DNA from: Anastatus disparis
Lineage: Eukaryota > Arthropoda > Insecta > Hymenoptera > Eupelmidae
DNA: 64,000 nucleotides
Direction: 5' to 3'
Assembly: GCA_017163975.1 (NCBI GenBank)
Contig: JAFFSR010000248.1
Coordinates: 2,318,001-2,382,000 of the forward strand
The notes under the pieces were generated by a model that was given only the letters and a program-made list of their open reading frames with translations, was not told the origin of the DNA and made no database searches. Both the position numbers and the translations under genes were made by a program. Of this stretch, positions 33,026 through 45,840 are shown in pieces; within the stretch, counting starts at the first letter, position 1, and each line of letters starts with the position of its first letter.

Positions 33026-35948
33026 TAGACGCAACTTGTCAGTAAAAAAACCACAAGAGAATCGTGCTTATAGCTTAAATGGTTACAAATCATGTAGAAT
33101 TTTTTTATTAAGATTTAATGATGCTATATAACCTAAAAGGATGGAAAAAAAATTCAATCCCTTCCTATTTTTACGGGAAATGCGGTACAGGGCTGATTCT
33201 TGCAAAAAAACATGTATTATGTTTAAAATTATATGCCTGAATTTTTCCAGATATTTCCTGTTGGTGCGCCATATTTAAAAATGCGAAAAATTCATTTTTT
33301 CGACGTTTTTGGCAGATTGTAGCTCATTTGCAGACTTTGTATTATTGTCTATATTATGAAATTGTACTCTAGAACTTTATTTATAAAATTAATTATGCAA
33401 TCAATTCAGAAAAATAAGATATACAAATATTCGGCTTAAAATTTTTGCACGAATCCACATTTTAGATTAGGTGTTTAAACACTTCTTTCGTGATTTTGTT
33501 GATATCTCACTACTTTATATGTGATAAAATCTTTTAAAAATTATATTGCTTTAATAAAAGAAAATAGTTTGATGAATAAGTCATTTCACAGGTACAGCTA
33601 TATTAACTACGGTCAAAATATCAACTTGAGATTACATATGAATTTATATTTTGTAAGAAAAACTTATCAATACAAACATTATCATCATGATTTAATAATA
33701 TGAACCTTGACTTTGGCATTTTTAATACTACGTAATCTAAATCTGCACTTAAGTCACACTTTTGCGAGAGCTATGTGGTCTATTTTTACACTGTATAAAA
33801 AATGTGAGCATGCGAGTACATTGAAATCTTGTTTACATGTCTCATATTAATATTACAATATTAAATATATTTTTTTTAAATAGCGCATAATATTCGCAAT
33901 TATTTTATGACATTTGCTATCGTTTTAAAGATCATAAATAAAGTTTGCACTTATGTCATGTATTGTATTATACTATTTCCATTGACATAGGCACGAATCC
34001 AGTAACGTAACTCAAGTAACAATCGTTAGGCTGGAAGTTATAGTCTTTACTCAGTTCTAAGATATCTATCTATGTTCTTACTTTTTTCCTATAAGAAGGA
34101 CAAGGATAGAATATTTGAGAACTGAGTAACAACTGTAACTTCTAGCCTTAGACTTAAGTTGGGTCTATGAATTCGAGCCATAATGAAACATTATGGCCCG
34201 AATTTATAGTCTTGTCTTGAGTATTAAGTATGACTTAAAACTTTAGTTTCGTAACTTGAGAATTAGCTGTAACTTTGATTGAGTGCTACATGAAGAGGTT
34301 AGCAAAGTTATTTATGAAACAAAATCACGAGAATAAGATAGTCGTCGGTAAGGATGTAACACTTAATTGAAGTAACAGCTGATACTCGAGTAACGATAGT
34401 TAATTTTTAAGTCATACTTAATACCTATAAAATAATATTATCGTCTCAAACTACAATTTCGTTAGAAATAAATCCTTACCTAATATATAAAATTAATGAA
34501 TATAGGATTTTATTTTTATAATCATATTCGTAATACTGTTTTAATACTAATATTTGTAATACTGTTTCAATACTAATGTTCGTGATACTGTTTCAATACT
34601 AATATTCGTTATTCTATTTACAAAATATTTTACATGTTACTTTTTTTTCGCCCGAACATAAGCCCGAATTCATTGTCGTGTCTTGAGTATTAAGTATGAC
34701 TCAAAAATTAAGTATCGTTACCTGAGTATCGGCTGTTACTTTAATTGAGTATTATATCCTTACCGACGACTATCTTATTTGTGTAATTTTCTTTCATAAC
34801 TAACTGTGATAACCTCTTTATATAGCACTCAATCATAGTAACAGCTAATATTCGAGTAACGAAAATTAAGTTTCAAGTCATACTTAATAGTCAAGACACG
34901 ACTATGAATTCGGGCCATAATGTTTTTTATGGCTCGAATTCATAGACGCAACTTGTCAGTAAAAAACCACAAGAGAATCGTGCTTATAGCTTAAATGGTT
35001 ACAAATCATGTAGAATTTTTTTATTAAGATTTAATGATGCTATATAACCTAAAAGGATGGAAAAAAAATTCAATCCCTTCCTATTTTTACGGGAAATGCG
35101 GTACAGGGCTGATTCTTGCAAAAAAACATGTATTATGTTTAAAATTATATGCCTGAATTTTTCCAGATATTTCCTGTTGGTGCGCCATATTTAAAAATGC
35201 GAAAAATTCATTTTTTCGACGTTTTTGGCAGATTGTAGCTCATTTGCAGACTTTGTATTATTGTCTATATTATGAAATTGTACTCTAGAACTTTATTTAT
35301 AAAATTAATTATGCAATCAATTCAGAAAAATAAGATATACAAATATTCGGCTTAAAATTTTTGCACGAATCCACATTTTAGATTAGGTGTTTAAACACTT
35401 CTTTCGTGATTTTGTTGATATCTCACTACTTTATATGTGATAAAATCTTTTAAAAATTATATTGCTTTAATAAAAGAAAATAGTTTGATGAATAAGTCAT
35501 TTCACAGGTACAGCTATATTAACTACGGTCAAAATATCAATTTGAGATTACATATGAATTTATATTTCGTAAGAAAAACTTATCAATACAAACATTATCA
35601 TCATGATTTAATAATATGAACCTTGACTTTGGCATTTTTAATACTACGTAATCTAAATCTGCACTTAAGTCACACTTTTGCGAGAGCTATGTGGTCTATT
35701 TTTACACTGTATAAAAAATGTGAGCATGCGAGTACATTGAAATCTTGTTTACATGTCTCATATTAATATTACAATATTAAATATATTTTTTTTAAATAGC
35801 GCATAATATTCGCAATTATTTTATGACATTTGCTATCGTTTTAAAGATCATAAATAAAGTTTGCACTTATGTCATGTATTGTATTATACTATCTCTATTG
35901 ACATAGGTACGAATCCTGCAACGTAACTGAAGTAACAATCGTTAGGCT

Positions 35949-36743
35949 TGTGACGTCCTACTAGCTTATGGCTAGTAAGCCGCACTTCTATTGACTCTTA
36001 TGAGTCTTATCCTTGCCGTATTTCGGCCTAGTAATTGTAGAGCTGTTAACCAGACAAGTCGCTATGCCGTCTGGTGCGAGCTCGAATGTGTCAGTGTGTA
36101 TGTGTGTGTATTTATTTCCAGTGTTAGTAGATGGTTATTGATGTTATGGGTAATGCCCGTTATTACTGAAGACCAAGTGCCTCAGTACGCGAGGCTTTAC
36201 CCTTTAAGATGGGATAAGGAAAAGTGTGTGTTGCTCGCCGCAACACTTTATTTAAATTATATTGAGCAATTGTACAATATAAAGCGAATAAGCGCTCAAG
36301 CATGGAAGAATCATCAACGACGTTGGTGATTCTTCAATGCTCGATGTATTAAGATACAAAAGCAAGTTAATTCGAGCTGAGGCAAGGCAGAAGAGAGCCT
36401 TTCTCTCTGCTGGCCCGCTTCTGTAGGCGCTGGACTCCAGTCCCCTCTTCGCTGATAGATTGGCACCGCCGGCGTTCGCGCGCGTGGTCCTGCTTTTCTC
36501 TTGCGCGCTGAGCCAATATGAGGCCTAACCACGCTTTCGATGTACGTTGCATGAACACCAGCGACTTTGAATGTATGTGCGCTTCAGGAGCGTACATACT
36601 TTAGGCGCTTATGCTTTTATTCTTTTAAGTTATAATACTTTAATTCACATTTCTTATTCATAGATTATTATTTATCGCGTGTAATTATGTTGTAATTATT
36701 TAGTTTAACAAATAAGGGTTTATGATATAACTGGGCGCTCACA
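35949..36743. mobile_element. Solo LTR (795 bp) in unit 3
   Basis: Starts TGTGACGTCC and ends GCGCTCACA (TGTGA/TCACA inverted tips). The flanks are GGCT on each side, and paralogous units read CGTTAGGCTGGAAGTTATAG with one GGCT, so a 4-bp duplication (5 bp AGGCT if the terminal A is shared) marks integration. GC-richer than its surroundings. No polypurine tract or gene is attached, so it is a solo LTR. Open frames inside it are not coding. Confidence 0.8.
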
Positions 36744-36780
36744 GGCTGAAAGTTATAGTCTTTTCTCAGTCCTCAGATAT

Positions 36781-37586
36781 GGGGAAATCCACGGTAACGT
36801 TAAATTTTATGTGACTTTTTCAATACAATTTTCAAACAGCTACCATTATGTTACATAAAAGTGCACACACCTCTATAAGGTCTCAAATTTTTCGTTTTTG
36901 ATCTAAAAAACTAATCTTAGTTTTTTATGGAGTTATTTTAGACGCTGTTTCCCAAATTTCTATTAAAGTATTAAATTTTCACATAAAATCACGATTTTCA
37001 TGAATATTCCATAAAAAAGTGCAAAATTTTTGAAGTCTTCGGGAAATATTAATTGTAGCGTTCAAGTGATCTCCAAAAAAACTATTAGATTATTTTTTTA
37101 ACCTAAAAACAAAGAATTTGAGCCCAATTAGAGTCATGTGCAACTTCAAACGAATGAGTAATAACTATTGGAAGTTTATATTTTGTTTTTACACATAATT
37201 GCTAATAGCAAAGCTATTTAAAGTCGCACATAACTCTAATTAGGCTGAAATTATTAGTTTTTAGGCCAAAATAATAGTCTATTAGTTTTTTTTGAGATTA
37301 TTTGAATGCTACAATCAATATTTCCTGAAGACTTAAAAAATTTTGCACTTTTTTATGAAATGTTCACGAAAATCGTGGTTTAATGTGAAAATTTAATACT
37401 TTAATAGAAATTTTGGAGTCAGCGTCTAAAATAGCTCCATAAAAAATTGAGATTTGTTTTTTAGATCAAAAACGAAAAATTTGAGACCTTATAGAGGTGT
37501 GTGCGCTTTTATGTAACAAAATGGTAACTGTTTGAAAATTGTATTGAAAAAGTCACATAAAATTTAACGTTACCGTGGATTTCCCC
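36781..37586. mobile_element. 806-bp fold-back element with ATAT target duplication
   Basis: Tips GGGGAAATCCACGGTAACG and complement CGTTACCGTGGATTTCCCC; arms of roughly 360-390 bp pair along most of their length with a short loop near 37150-37200. The flanks are ATAT on both sides. Sister units read AGATATCTATCTATG with one ATAT (for example about 32143 and 34063). Non-coding. Confidence 0.85.
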
Positions 37587-39008
37587 ATATCTATCTATGT
37601 TCTTACTTTTTCCATAAGAAGGACAAGGATAGAATATTGGAGAACTGAGTAACAACTACAACTTCCAGCCTTAGACTTGAGTTGGGTCTATGAATTCGAG
37701 CCATAAAAAAACATTATGGCCCGAATTCATAGTCGTGTCTTGAGTATTAAGTATGACTTAAACCTTAAGTTTCCTTACTTAAGTATTAGCTGTAACTTTG
37801 ATTGAGTGCTACATGAAGAAGATATCACAGTTAGTTATGAAACAAAATCACACAAATAAAATAGTCGTCGGTAAGGATGTAACACTCAATTGAAGTAACA
37901 GCTAATACTCAAGTAACGATACTTAATTTTTAAGTCATACATAATACCCATAAAATAATATTATCGTCTTAAACTACAATTTCGTTACAAATAAATCCCA
38001 ACCTGATATATAAAATTAATGAATATAGGATTTTATTTTTTATAATAATATTCGTAGTACTGTTTCAATACTAATATTTGTAATACTGTTTCAATACTAA
38101 TATTCGTAATACTGTTTTAATACTAATATTCGTTATTCTATTTACAAAATTCTTTTCACAACTGTGATAACCTCTTCATGTAGCACTCAGTCAAAGTAAC
38201 AGCTAATACTCAAGTAACGAAACTTAAGTTTTAAGTCATACTTAATAGTCAAGACACGACTATGAATTCGGGCCATAATGTTTTTTTATGGCTCGAATTC
38301 ATAGACCCAACTTGTCAGTAAAAAACCCCAAGAGAATCGTGCTTATAGCTTAAATGGTTACAAATCATGTAGAATTTTTTTATTAAGATTTAATGATGCT
38401 ATATAACTTTAAAGGATGGAAAAAAAATTCAATCTCTTCCTATTTTTACGGGAACTGCGGTACAGGGCTGATTCTTGCAAAAAAACATGTATTATGTTTA
38501 AAATTATATGCCTGGAATTATCCAGATATTTCCTGTTGGTGCGCCATATTTAAAAATGCAAAAAATTCATTTTTTCGACGTTTTTGGCAGATTGTAGCTC
38601 ATTTGCAGACTTTGTATTATTATCTATATTATGAAATTGTATTCTAGAACTCTATTTATGAATTCAATTATGCAATCAAGTCAGAAAAAATAGGTATACA
38701 AATATTTGGCTTAAACATGATGCACGAATCCACATTTAAGATTGGGTATTTAATCACTTATTTCGTGATTTCGTTGATATTTCACTACTTTATATGTGAT
38801 AAAATCTTTTCAATATCATATTGCTTGAATAAAACAAAATATTTTGATGAATAAGTCATTTCACAGGTACAGCTATATTAAGTACGGTCAAAATATAATC
38901 TTGAGATTACATATGAATTTATATTTCGTAAGAAAAACTTATTAATACAAACATTATCATCATGATTTAATAATATGAACCTTGACTTTGGCATTTTTAA
39001 TACTACGT

Positions 39009-39443
39009 TAATCAACGACGTTGGTGATTCTTCAATGCTCGATGTATTAAGATACAAAAGCAAGTTAATTCGAACTGAGGCGAGGCAGAAGAGAGCCTTT
39101 CTCTCTGCTGGCCCGCTTCTATAGGCGCTGGACTCCAGTCCCCTCTTCGCTGATAGATTGGCACCGCCGGCGTTCGCGCGCGTGGTCCTGCTTTTCTCTT
39201 GCATGCTGAGCAATATGAGGCCTAACCGCGCTTTTGATGTATGTTGCATGTACACGAGCGACTTTGAATGTATGTGCGCTTCAGGAGCGTACATACTTTA
39301 GGCGCTTATGCTTTTATTCTTTTAAGTTATAATACTTTAATTCACATTTCTTATTCATAGATTATTATTTATCGCGTGTAATTATGTTGTAATTATTTAG
39401 TTTAACAAATAAGGGTTTATGATATAACTGGGCGCTCACAGGC
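39009..39443. mobile_element. Truncated second copy of the solo LTR, in unit 4
   Basis: Matches the 3' ~435 bp of the LTR (from ATCAACGACGTTGGTG to GGGCGCTCACA) and is followed by the same GGCTGAAAGTTAT junction. Upstream it joins unit sequence at TTAATACTACGTTA. It arose by duplication of unit 3 after the LTR inserted, with a deletion. Confidence 0.8.
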
Positions 39444-40340
39444 TGAAAGTTATTGTCTTTACTCAGTTTTCAGATATCTATGCATGTTCTTACTTTTTCC
39501 ATAAGAAGGACAAGGATAGAATATTGGAGAACTGAGTAACAACTATAACTTTCAGCCTTAGACTTGAGTTGGGTCTATGAATTCGAGCCATAAAAAATCA
39601 TTATGGCCCGAATTCATAGTCGTGTCTTGAGTATTAAGTACGACTTAAAACTTAGGTTTCGTTACTTGAGTATTAGCTGTAACTTTGATTGAGTGCTACA
39701 TGAAGAGGTTATCAAAGTTATTTATGAAACAAAATCACATGAATAAGATAGTCGTTGGTAAGGATGTAACACTTAATTGAAGTAACAGCTGATACTTGAG
39801 TAACTATAGTTAATTTTAAAGTCATACTTAATACCCATGAAATAATATTATCGTCTTAAACTACAATTTCGTTAAAAATAAATTCTTACCTAATATATAT
39901 AATTAATGAATATAGGATTTTAGTTTTTATAATCATATTCGTAATACTGTTTCAATACTAATATTTGTAATACTGTTTCAATACTAATATTCGTAATACT
40001 GTTTCAATACTAATATTCGTTATTCTATTTACAAAAGATTTTACATGTTACTTTTTTTTCGCCCGAACTTAAGCCTGAATTTATTGTCGTGTCTTGAGTA
40101 TTAAGTATGACTCAAAAATTAAGTAGCGTTACTTGAGTATCAACTGTTACTTCAATTGAGTATTATATCCTTGACGATGACTATCTTATTTGTGTGATTT
40201 TTTTTCATAACTAACTGTGATAACCTCATTATGTAGCACTCAATCAAAGTAACAGCTAATACTCAAGTAACGAAACTTAAGTTTTAAGTCATACTTAATA
40301 GTCAAGACACGACTATGAATTCGGGTCATAATGTTTTTTT

Positions 40341-40474
40341 ATAACACTCGGGGCGTAAAATGGTCATTTCATGCCCGCAAACAAGCATAAAATGACTATT
40401 TTACGTCCCTCGTGTTATATAATAGTATATGCACCGCGTGCGCAATGTACTTGGTGCATAAGGTACTATTATGG
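40341..40474. mobile_element. ~130-bp insertion with a 30-bp hairpin
   Basis: TAACACTCGGGGCGTAAAAT and ATTTTACGTCCCTCGTGTTA pair around a ~36-base loop (40342-40418), followed by ~55 bp. Sister units lack all of it (TTTTTTTATGGCTCG), so it is a recent insertion. Confidence 0.65.
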
Positions 40475-42065
40475 CTCGAATTCATAGACCCAACCAGTCA
40501 GTAAAAAAACCCCAAGAGAATCGTGCTTATAGCTTAAATGGTTACAAATCATGTAGAATTTTTTTATTAAGATTTAATGATGCTATATAACCTAAAAGGA
40601 TGAAAAAAAATTTAATCCCTCCCTATGCTTACGGGAAATGCGGTACAGGGCTGATTCTTGCAAAAAACATATATTATGTTTAAAATTATATGCCTGAATT
40701 TTTCCAGATATTTTATGTTGGTGCGCCATATTTAAAAATGCAAAAGATTCATTTTTTCGACGTTTTTGGCTGATTGTAGCGCATTTGCAGACTTTGTATT
40801 ATTATCTATATTATGAAATTGTATTCTAGAACTCTATTTATGAATTCAATTATGCAACCAAGTCAGAAAAATAAGATATACAAATATTCGGCTTAAAATT
40901 TTTGCACGAATCCACATTTTAGATTAGGTATTTAATCACTTTTTTCGTGACTTTGTTGATATTTCACTACTTTATATGTGATAAAATCTTTCAACCCATT
41001 AATGCCCAATTTTACTAAAGTTTCACATTACCTTTGGCCGCTGAGGAATGTGAATAATCAATCGATTTTTCATACCAAAAATACCTTTTCGACTATTTTG
41101 GGGTATGCTGTATCGAAATTTGACGTCCAAATTTGAAAATATTTAATTTAAATGTCCTTTTTTTAGAATTAAAATGAAAAATGCTATTTTTCTGTCATTT
41201 TTTTTCGTCAAAACCCAGTTATTTTTTAGGTTGTCATACCTGGGATTTGGTAAAAACTATGAAAATGGTGGAATTTTCATCCAAACTTTGAAATGCCGTT
41301 GGGTTATTGTTTAAAAGCTACAATGGCCGATTCAAATGGCGGCTTCTATAATGTTGTATAATAAGAAACTTTGTTATTTTTTTACTAGCGAGAAATCAAC
41401 TCTAGTAAAAACTTTTATATTAGAAAAAGTGCTTAGAATTTACCGAAGAATACGTATGAATTTTTGGAAAATTTTTTGATAGGTTTTTGAACTTTTCAAA
41501 AATTGGCAAAATTCAAAAATTCAAAAACCTCTTGGAAAATTTTGCAAAAATTCATTCGTATTCTTTGGCTTATTCTAAGCGTTTTTTTCTATAAAATTTT
41601 CTCATAAAGTTGATTTTCTCTGTGTAAATTCCAAAGATATGACCAAGTTTAGATTTAGCTTATAAAAATTAATTTTTGTTTCAAATCATTTGAAAATCCG
41701 TCCAAACGCCATTAGCCAGTAATTCCCAGCCCAGTTAACAATCCAATTGCCTGTTTCTAATTCTCACCACGTGGAGGTTACGTTTTAAAGAATCATCTTT
41801 TACATTTTTTGTATTTTTTTTTTTGTATTTTTTTTTGTATTTTTAGATTTGTTTGTATTTTTTAATATTTTTAGACTTTTTTGTATTTTTTAATATTTTT
41901 AGATTTTTTTGTATTTTTTAATATTTTTAGATTTTTTTGTATTTTTTAATATTTTTAGATTTTTTTGTAGTTTCCTGATTTTTATATTTTATTGTTTCCA
42001 CTTCTGGTAGTTGTTTGAGACTTCTCCATTGATCCATATTATAATAACATTTTCCAGATACTTAT

Positions 42066-43829
42066 TCAATTTTTTTCATGTTTATCGGCAAAGCATTTTT
42101 TGCATACAAATATTTTGCATCCTTCGCAATATACATTGGTTCTAACTCCATACTTGCTACCACCACAATTTCTTTTTACTTCCTTAGTAACTTTTTTGTG
42201 ACCCACTGTCTTCTGTGTGTTTTTACATTTTGTTAAGTATTCTTTGCTAATACTCATAGCCACTTTTTTAGTACCAATTTTATTTTTTCCACCTTTAGCT
42301 GTATTGTACAACACAGTGGTATTTGTTATTGCTGATTGTATCAACCGCATGAAGATCACCCAAGTCCACTTTTTTGATCGCAAAGACGGTAGTAGTTTAC
42401 TGCAATGTTGATCATGAATATCTACACCGCCCATAAACTTATTGTAAACGGCAAATGAATTGGGGAACAGTAGGTCACACTTTCGTTTTTGAGCTTTTTT
42501 ATACCGTTTTACCGGAGCAAGAGGACTCACACCTGCTGCGGTGGATAGAATTGATACAGTCTTGGAATCTTGTATAGTAATAAAATTGAGCCCACTTTGC
42601 TTATCAAATTTCGATACGTAAGTTCCTCTGTCAGTATTTTTGTCGAAATCCATTTTTTCAGGAGCTTAATCACGTTTAACAACACCAGTTGCTTTCAATC
42701 CTAATTTCTTCAAATGTATTAATAAATCTGTGCAGCAGAAAAGGTTGTCAAAATAAACGTGATATTTATAAAGATTCCGAATAGAAGTACTAGTTAGGAG
42801 AGGCTGTAGCATCTGTATAACTACTCGACTTCCTTGTGCGATTTTGCACAATTCTGTTCCAGTCTCAGAGTTTTTTCCACAATAAATATCAAAGTTGAAC
42901 AGATATCCACTAGAACTACAGAGTCCCCATAATTTTATTCTATACCTTGTTGGCTTACATTTTATGAACTGTTTTATTGAGACCTTCCCAAAAAACTTTA
43001 CTATCATTTCGTCCACAGAAAGGGCAGAAGAAAAAATGCCAAATTGTAACAAGTTTGTCTTAAAGATATCCAGAACCTTTTGAACTCTCCAGACTTTGTT
43101 TTGCTTGTCTTCATCTTCAGGTTTTGACAATTTCAAAAAAGATTTTATCATTACAAATTTGTTTCAACTGATAGCTTTAGAAACAGGTTTTGCACGTAGG
43201 AATGGATCAGTACTCCAGTAATCTCTTTGAGCATGTCTCTTGTTGAATGAAGTAAATATCATTATTCCAATAAATGTATTTAGTTCCTGTAGAGTAAACT
43301 TGTTGTCTGGATATCCGTTAAGATTGGTACATTCAATGATATAGTTCTTTATTTCAATCCAGATAAAAAGTTCAAACAATTCTCTAAACGATTTTGAAAG
43401 AATCAATTGTTTGTCCTTATCAGATAAAGATATATCGTTTCCTAACTCATTCAAATATGCTTTTTCTCCCAGCATCTACTCGTAAACATAATCCTTTTCT
43501 AATTTTTTTTGAGTATTAGTATACTCTGCTGATACACGAGCATAAGAATGTTTTGGGGTAAAAAAATCATCGCAATCATCATTCACCTCTAACTCAGATT
43601 CATCAGACTTTGATTCATTACCTGATTCACATGAATGTGATGAACTTTGTGCATCCGACTCGTAATCAACAGCACCATCAGAATCAGAATCTCCTGAATA
43701 ATCAGGATCCGGAATAAATGCCACGTTATTCCTTTTATCTATCTCAAAATTGATACTATTTGCTTTTCTACCGCTTCTTCGAGTGGGAATAGGTAAAGCT
43801 AATGGTTTTCCAGATTTCCGTTTACCCAT
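42066..43829 (-). pseudogene. piggyBac transposase (PGBD/DDE_Tnp_1_7), three in-frame stops
   Basis: A single minus-strand frame of 588 codons, ATG at 43829. N-terminus: basic KRKSGK then acidic Ser/Asp/Glu stretch (about 40-100). The core carries the three expected Asp: SVDEMIVKFFG (codon ~273), YFDNLF (~361) and NKFMGGVDIHDQ (~470). The C-terminus has a Cys-rich finger CEGCKIFVCKKCF (~569 on) typical of piggyBac. Length matches the family (about 590). It is broken only by three in-frame stops, one of each kind: TAG at 43476-43478, TGA near 43164 and TAA near 42666, with no frameshift. Such enzymes cut and paste at TTAA, the same target as several MITEs in this window. This copy is dead. Confidence 0.9.
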
Positions 43830-44102
43830 ATTGATGAATTAGTAAAATTAACTATAATAAAATTAGTAATTTTAATCGCACATTTACAAGTATGAGGATT
43901 ATCGAAAAGCCGTAATAATTTTTCTATATACTCTGAAACCACTACTTATATCATCACTATTTCATGTATTGGAATTGTAAAAATTTTTATAGAAAAACCA
44001 AAACCGTAGTCTTCATAAGAAAATCTTGATGGAAAAGCAATTGAAACAATTAAAAGAAAAAGGTTTTTAGAATTTTTTGAATATTTAAAGGTTTTTGAAG
44101 AG

Positions 44103-44794
44103 CGACTGACAAGGAGAGTGCATTGCATTTGGGTCTTGGATTTTCTTTTAGCTTTGGGATCTTTTTTCTTACATAAAATTATGAAAAAAGCCACGTGCAT
44201 TCGGTCCAACGCTCGATTTTTTCCGAGTTATGAGCAGTTTTGTCTGTTTTGTTGAAAAAATTGCATCTGCTTTATAATTTTACAGTTTTTGAACTACTTA
44301 TTCTAGAAGGTTTTTACTGATTGCATATTAAAGTTGAGATTAAAACCTTTTGATAAAAAAAAAAAACGCGTCCAAAAAGCTTAAGTTGTTAAAAACTTAT
44401 AAAGGGATGAAAAATTAAATGAATTTCTGACTAAAATGTTGAATTTATCTTCTATACATTTTTTGAGCTAAATATTTGTGCTATTTTTATTCGCCCATAA
44501 CTTTTTAACGACTTGAGCTTTTTAGACACGTTTTTTTTTTAATAAAAAGGTTTTAATCTCAACTTTAATATGCAATCAGTAAAAACCTTCTAGAATAAGT
44601 AGTTCGATAAATGTAAAATTATAAAGCAGATGCAATTTTTTCAACGAAACAGACAAAACTGCTCATAACTCGGGAAAAATCGAGCGTTGGACCGAATGGA
44701 CGCGGCTTTTTTCATGATTCTATGAAAGAAAAAAGATCCCAAAGCTAGAAGAAAATCCAAGACCCAAATGCAATGCACTCTCCTTGTGAGTCGA
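44103..44794. mobile_element. ~690-bp fold-back element
   Basis: CAAGGAGAGTGCATTGCATT (44110) and its complement ending at 44786; arms of about 300 bp pair through AAGCTCAAGTCG-like centre sequence near 44400-44510. Outer bases CGACTGA and TGAGTCG extend the pairing. No certain target duplication. It lies upstream of the piggyBac transposase. Confidence 0.8.
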
Positions 44795-44965
44795 AATGAT
44801 CTCCATATATTTTAGTATAATGGAATATTTCATTAATTTTTAGCATAAGAAGAATCAACTTCATAAAAAAATTTTATGAAAGAAAAAACGCTTAGAATAA
44901 GCCAAAGAATACGTATGAATTTTGGCAAAATTTTCCGAGAGGTTTTTGGATTTTTGAATTTTGCG

Positions 44966-45840
44966 AATAATATGCGCTTTTTAACAAAAATATATTTAAT
45001 ATTGTAATATTAATATGAGACATGTAAACAAGATTTCAATGTACTCGCATGCTCACATTTTTTATACAGTGTAAAAATAGACCACATAGCTCTTGCAAAA
45101 GTGTGACTTAAGTGCAGATTTAGATTACGTAGTATTAAAAATGCCAAAGTCAAGGTTCATATTATTAAATCATGATGATAATGTTTGTATTGATAAGTTT
45201 TTCTTACGAAATATAAATTCATATGTAATCTCAAGTTGATATTTTGACCGTAGTTAATATAGCTGTACCTGTGAAATGACTTATTCATCAAACTATTTTC
45301 TTTTATTAAAGCAATATAATATTTAAAAGATTTTATCACATATAAAGTAGTGAGATATCAACAAAATCACGAAAGAAGTGTTTAAACACCTAATCTAAAA
45401 TGTGGATTCGTGCAAAAATTTTAAGCCGAATATTTGTATATCTTATTTTTCTGACTTGATTGCATAATGAAATTCATAAATAAAGTTCAAGAATACAATT
45501 TTATAATATAGATAATAATACAAAGTCTGCAAATGAGCTACAATCAGCCAAAAACGTCGAAAAAATGAGTCTTTTGCATTTTTAAATATGGCACACCAAC
45601 AGGAAATATCTGGAAAAATTTAGGCAAATAATTTTAAACAAAATACATGTTTTTTTGTAAGAATTAGCCCTGTACCGCATTTCCCGTGAAAATAGGAAGG
45701 GTTTGAATTTTTTTTCATCCTTTTAGGTTATATAGCATCATCAAATCTTTATGAAGAAATTCTACATGATTTGTAACCATTTAAGCTATAAGCACGATTT
45801 GCTTGGGGTTCTTTTATTGACTAGATGCGGAGAAAATAAA
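44966..45840 (-). repeat. Inverted partial 1.9-kb unit
   Basis: Reverse complement of about 31980 down to 30830, including the 60-codon marker frame at 45157-45339. It lacks the 297-bp TTAA MITE (reads CCTAAATTTTTCCAGATAT-like sequence straight through), an additional empty site. It continues into the mirror of 30650-30824 up to about 46010. Confidence 0.8.

Larger units (their letters stand above)
30824..40994. repeat. Tandem array of ~1.9-kb units (five copies, some altered)
   Basis: Each unit begins near AATCGTGCTTATAGCTTAAA: 30841, 33060, 34975, 38335 and 40519. Unmodified periods are 1918 and 1916 bp (identical markers at 31603, 33521, 35437). Unit 1 carries a 297-bp MITE, unit 3 an LTR and an 806-bp fold-back, unit 4 a deletion that ends inside an LTR copy, unit 5 a ~130-bp insertion just before it and truncation at the piggyBac end. 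A 60-codon frame repeated in each unit is conserved only because the DNA is. Confidence 0.85.
40995..44965 (-). mobile_element. piggyBac element, right end lost
   Basis: A sequence foreign to the 1.9-kb unit starts after ATCTTTCAA (the position of a TTAA in intact units) with CCCATTAATGCCC. It carries a piggyBac transposase pseudogene and a fold-back. Subterminal inverted stretches (about 41395-41615 and complements at 44845-44965, sharing GAATACGTATGAATTTTTG-like sequence) support one element. It ends at about 44965, where an inverted partial 1.9-kb unit begins, without a matching terminal repeat. Confidence 0.6.

Noticed and set aside
36314..39294. ORFs in the two LTR copies (for example 36314-36597 and 38878-39294, minus strand).
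   Set aside because: They lie within a non-coding LTR and its truncated copy; the frames differ between copies.
30824..40994. CRISPR-like array.
   Set aside because: Unit length of 1.9 kb, no short repeat-spacer structure, and a eukaryotic context.
31603..45339. A 60-codon open frame repeated four times with near-identical protein (31603, 33521, 35437 plus strand; 45157 minus strand).
   Set aside because: The surrounding non-coding DNA of the 1.9-kb units is just as conserved, so the frame is kept by recent amplification. No domain or start context supports a gene.
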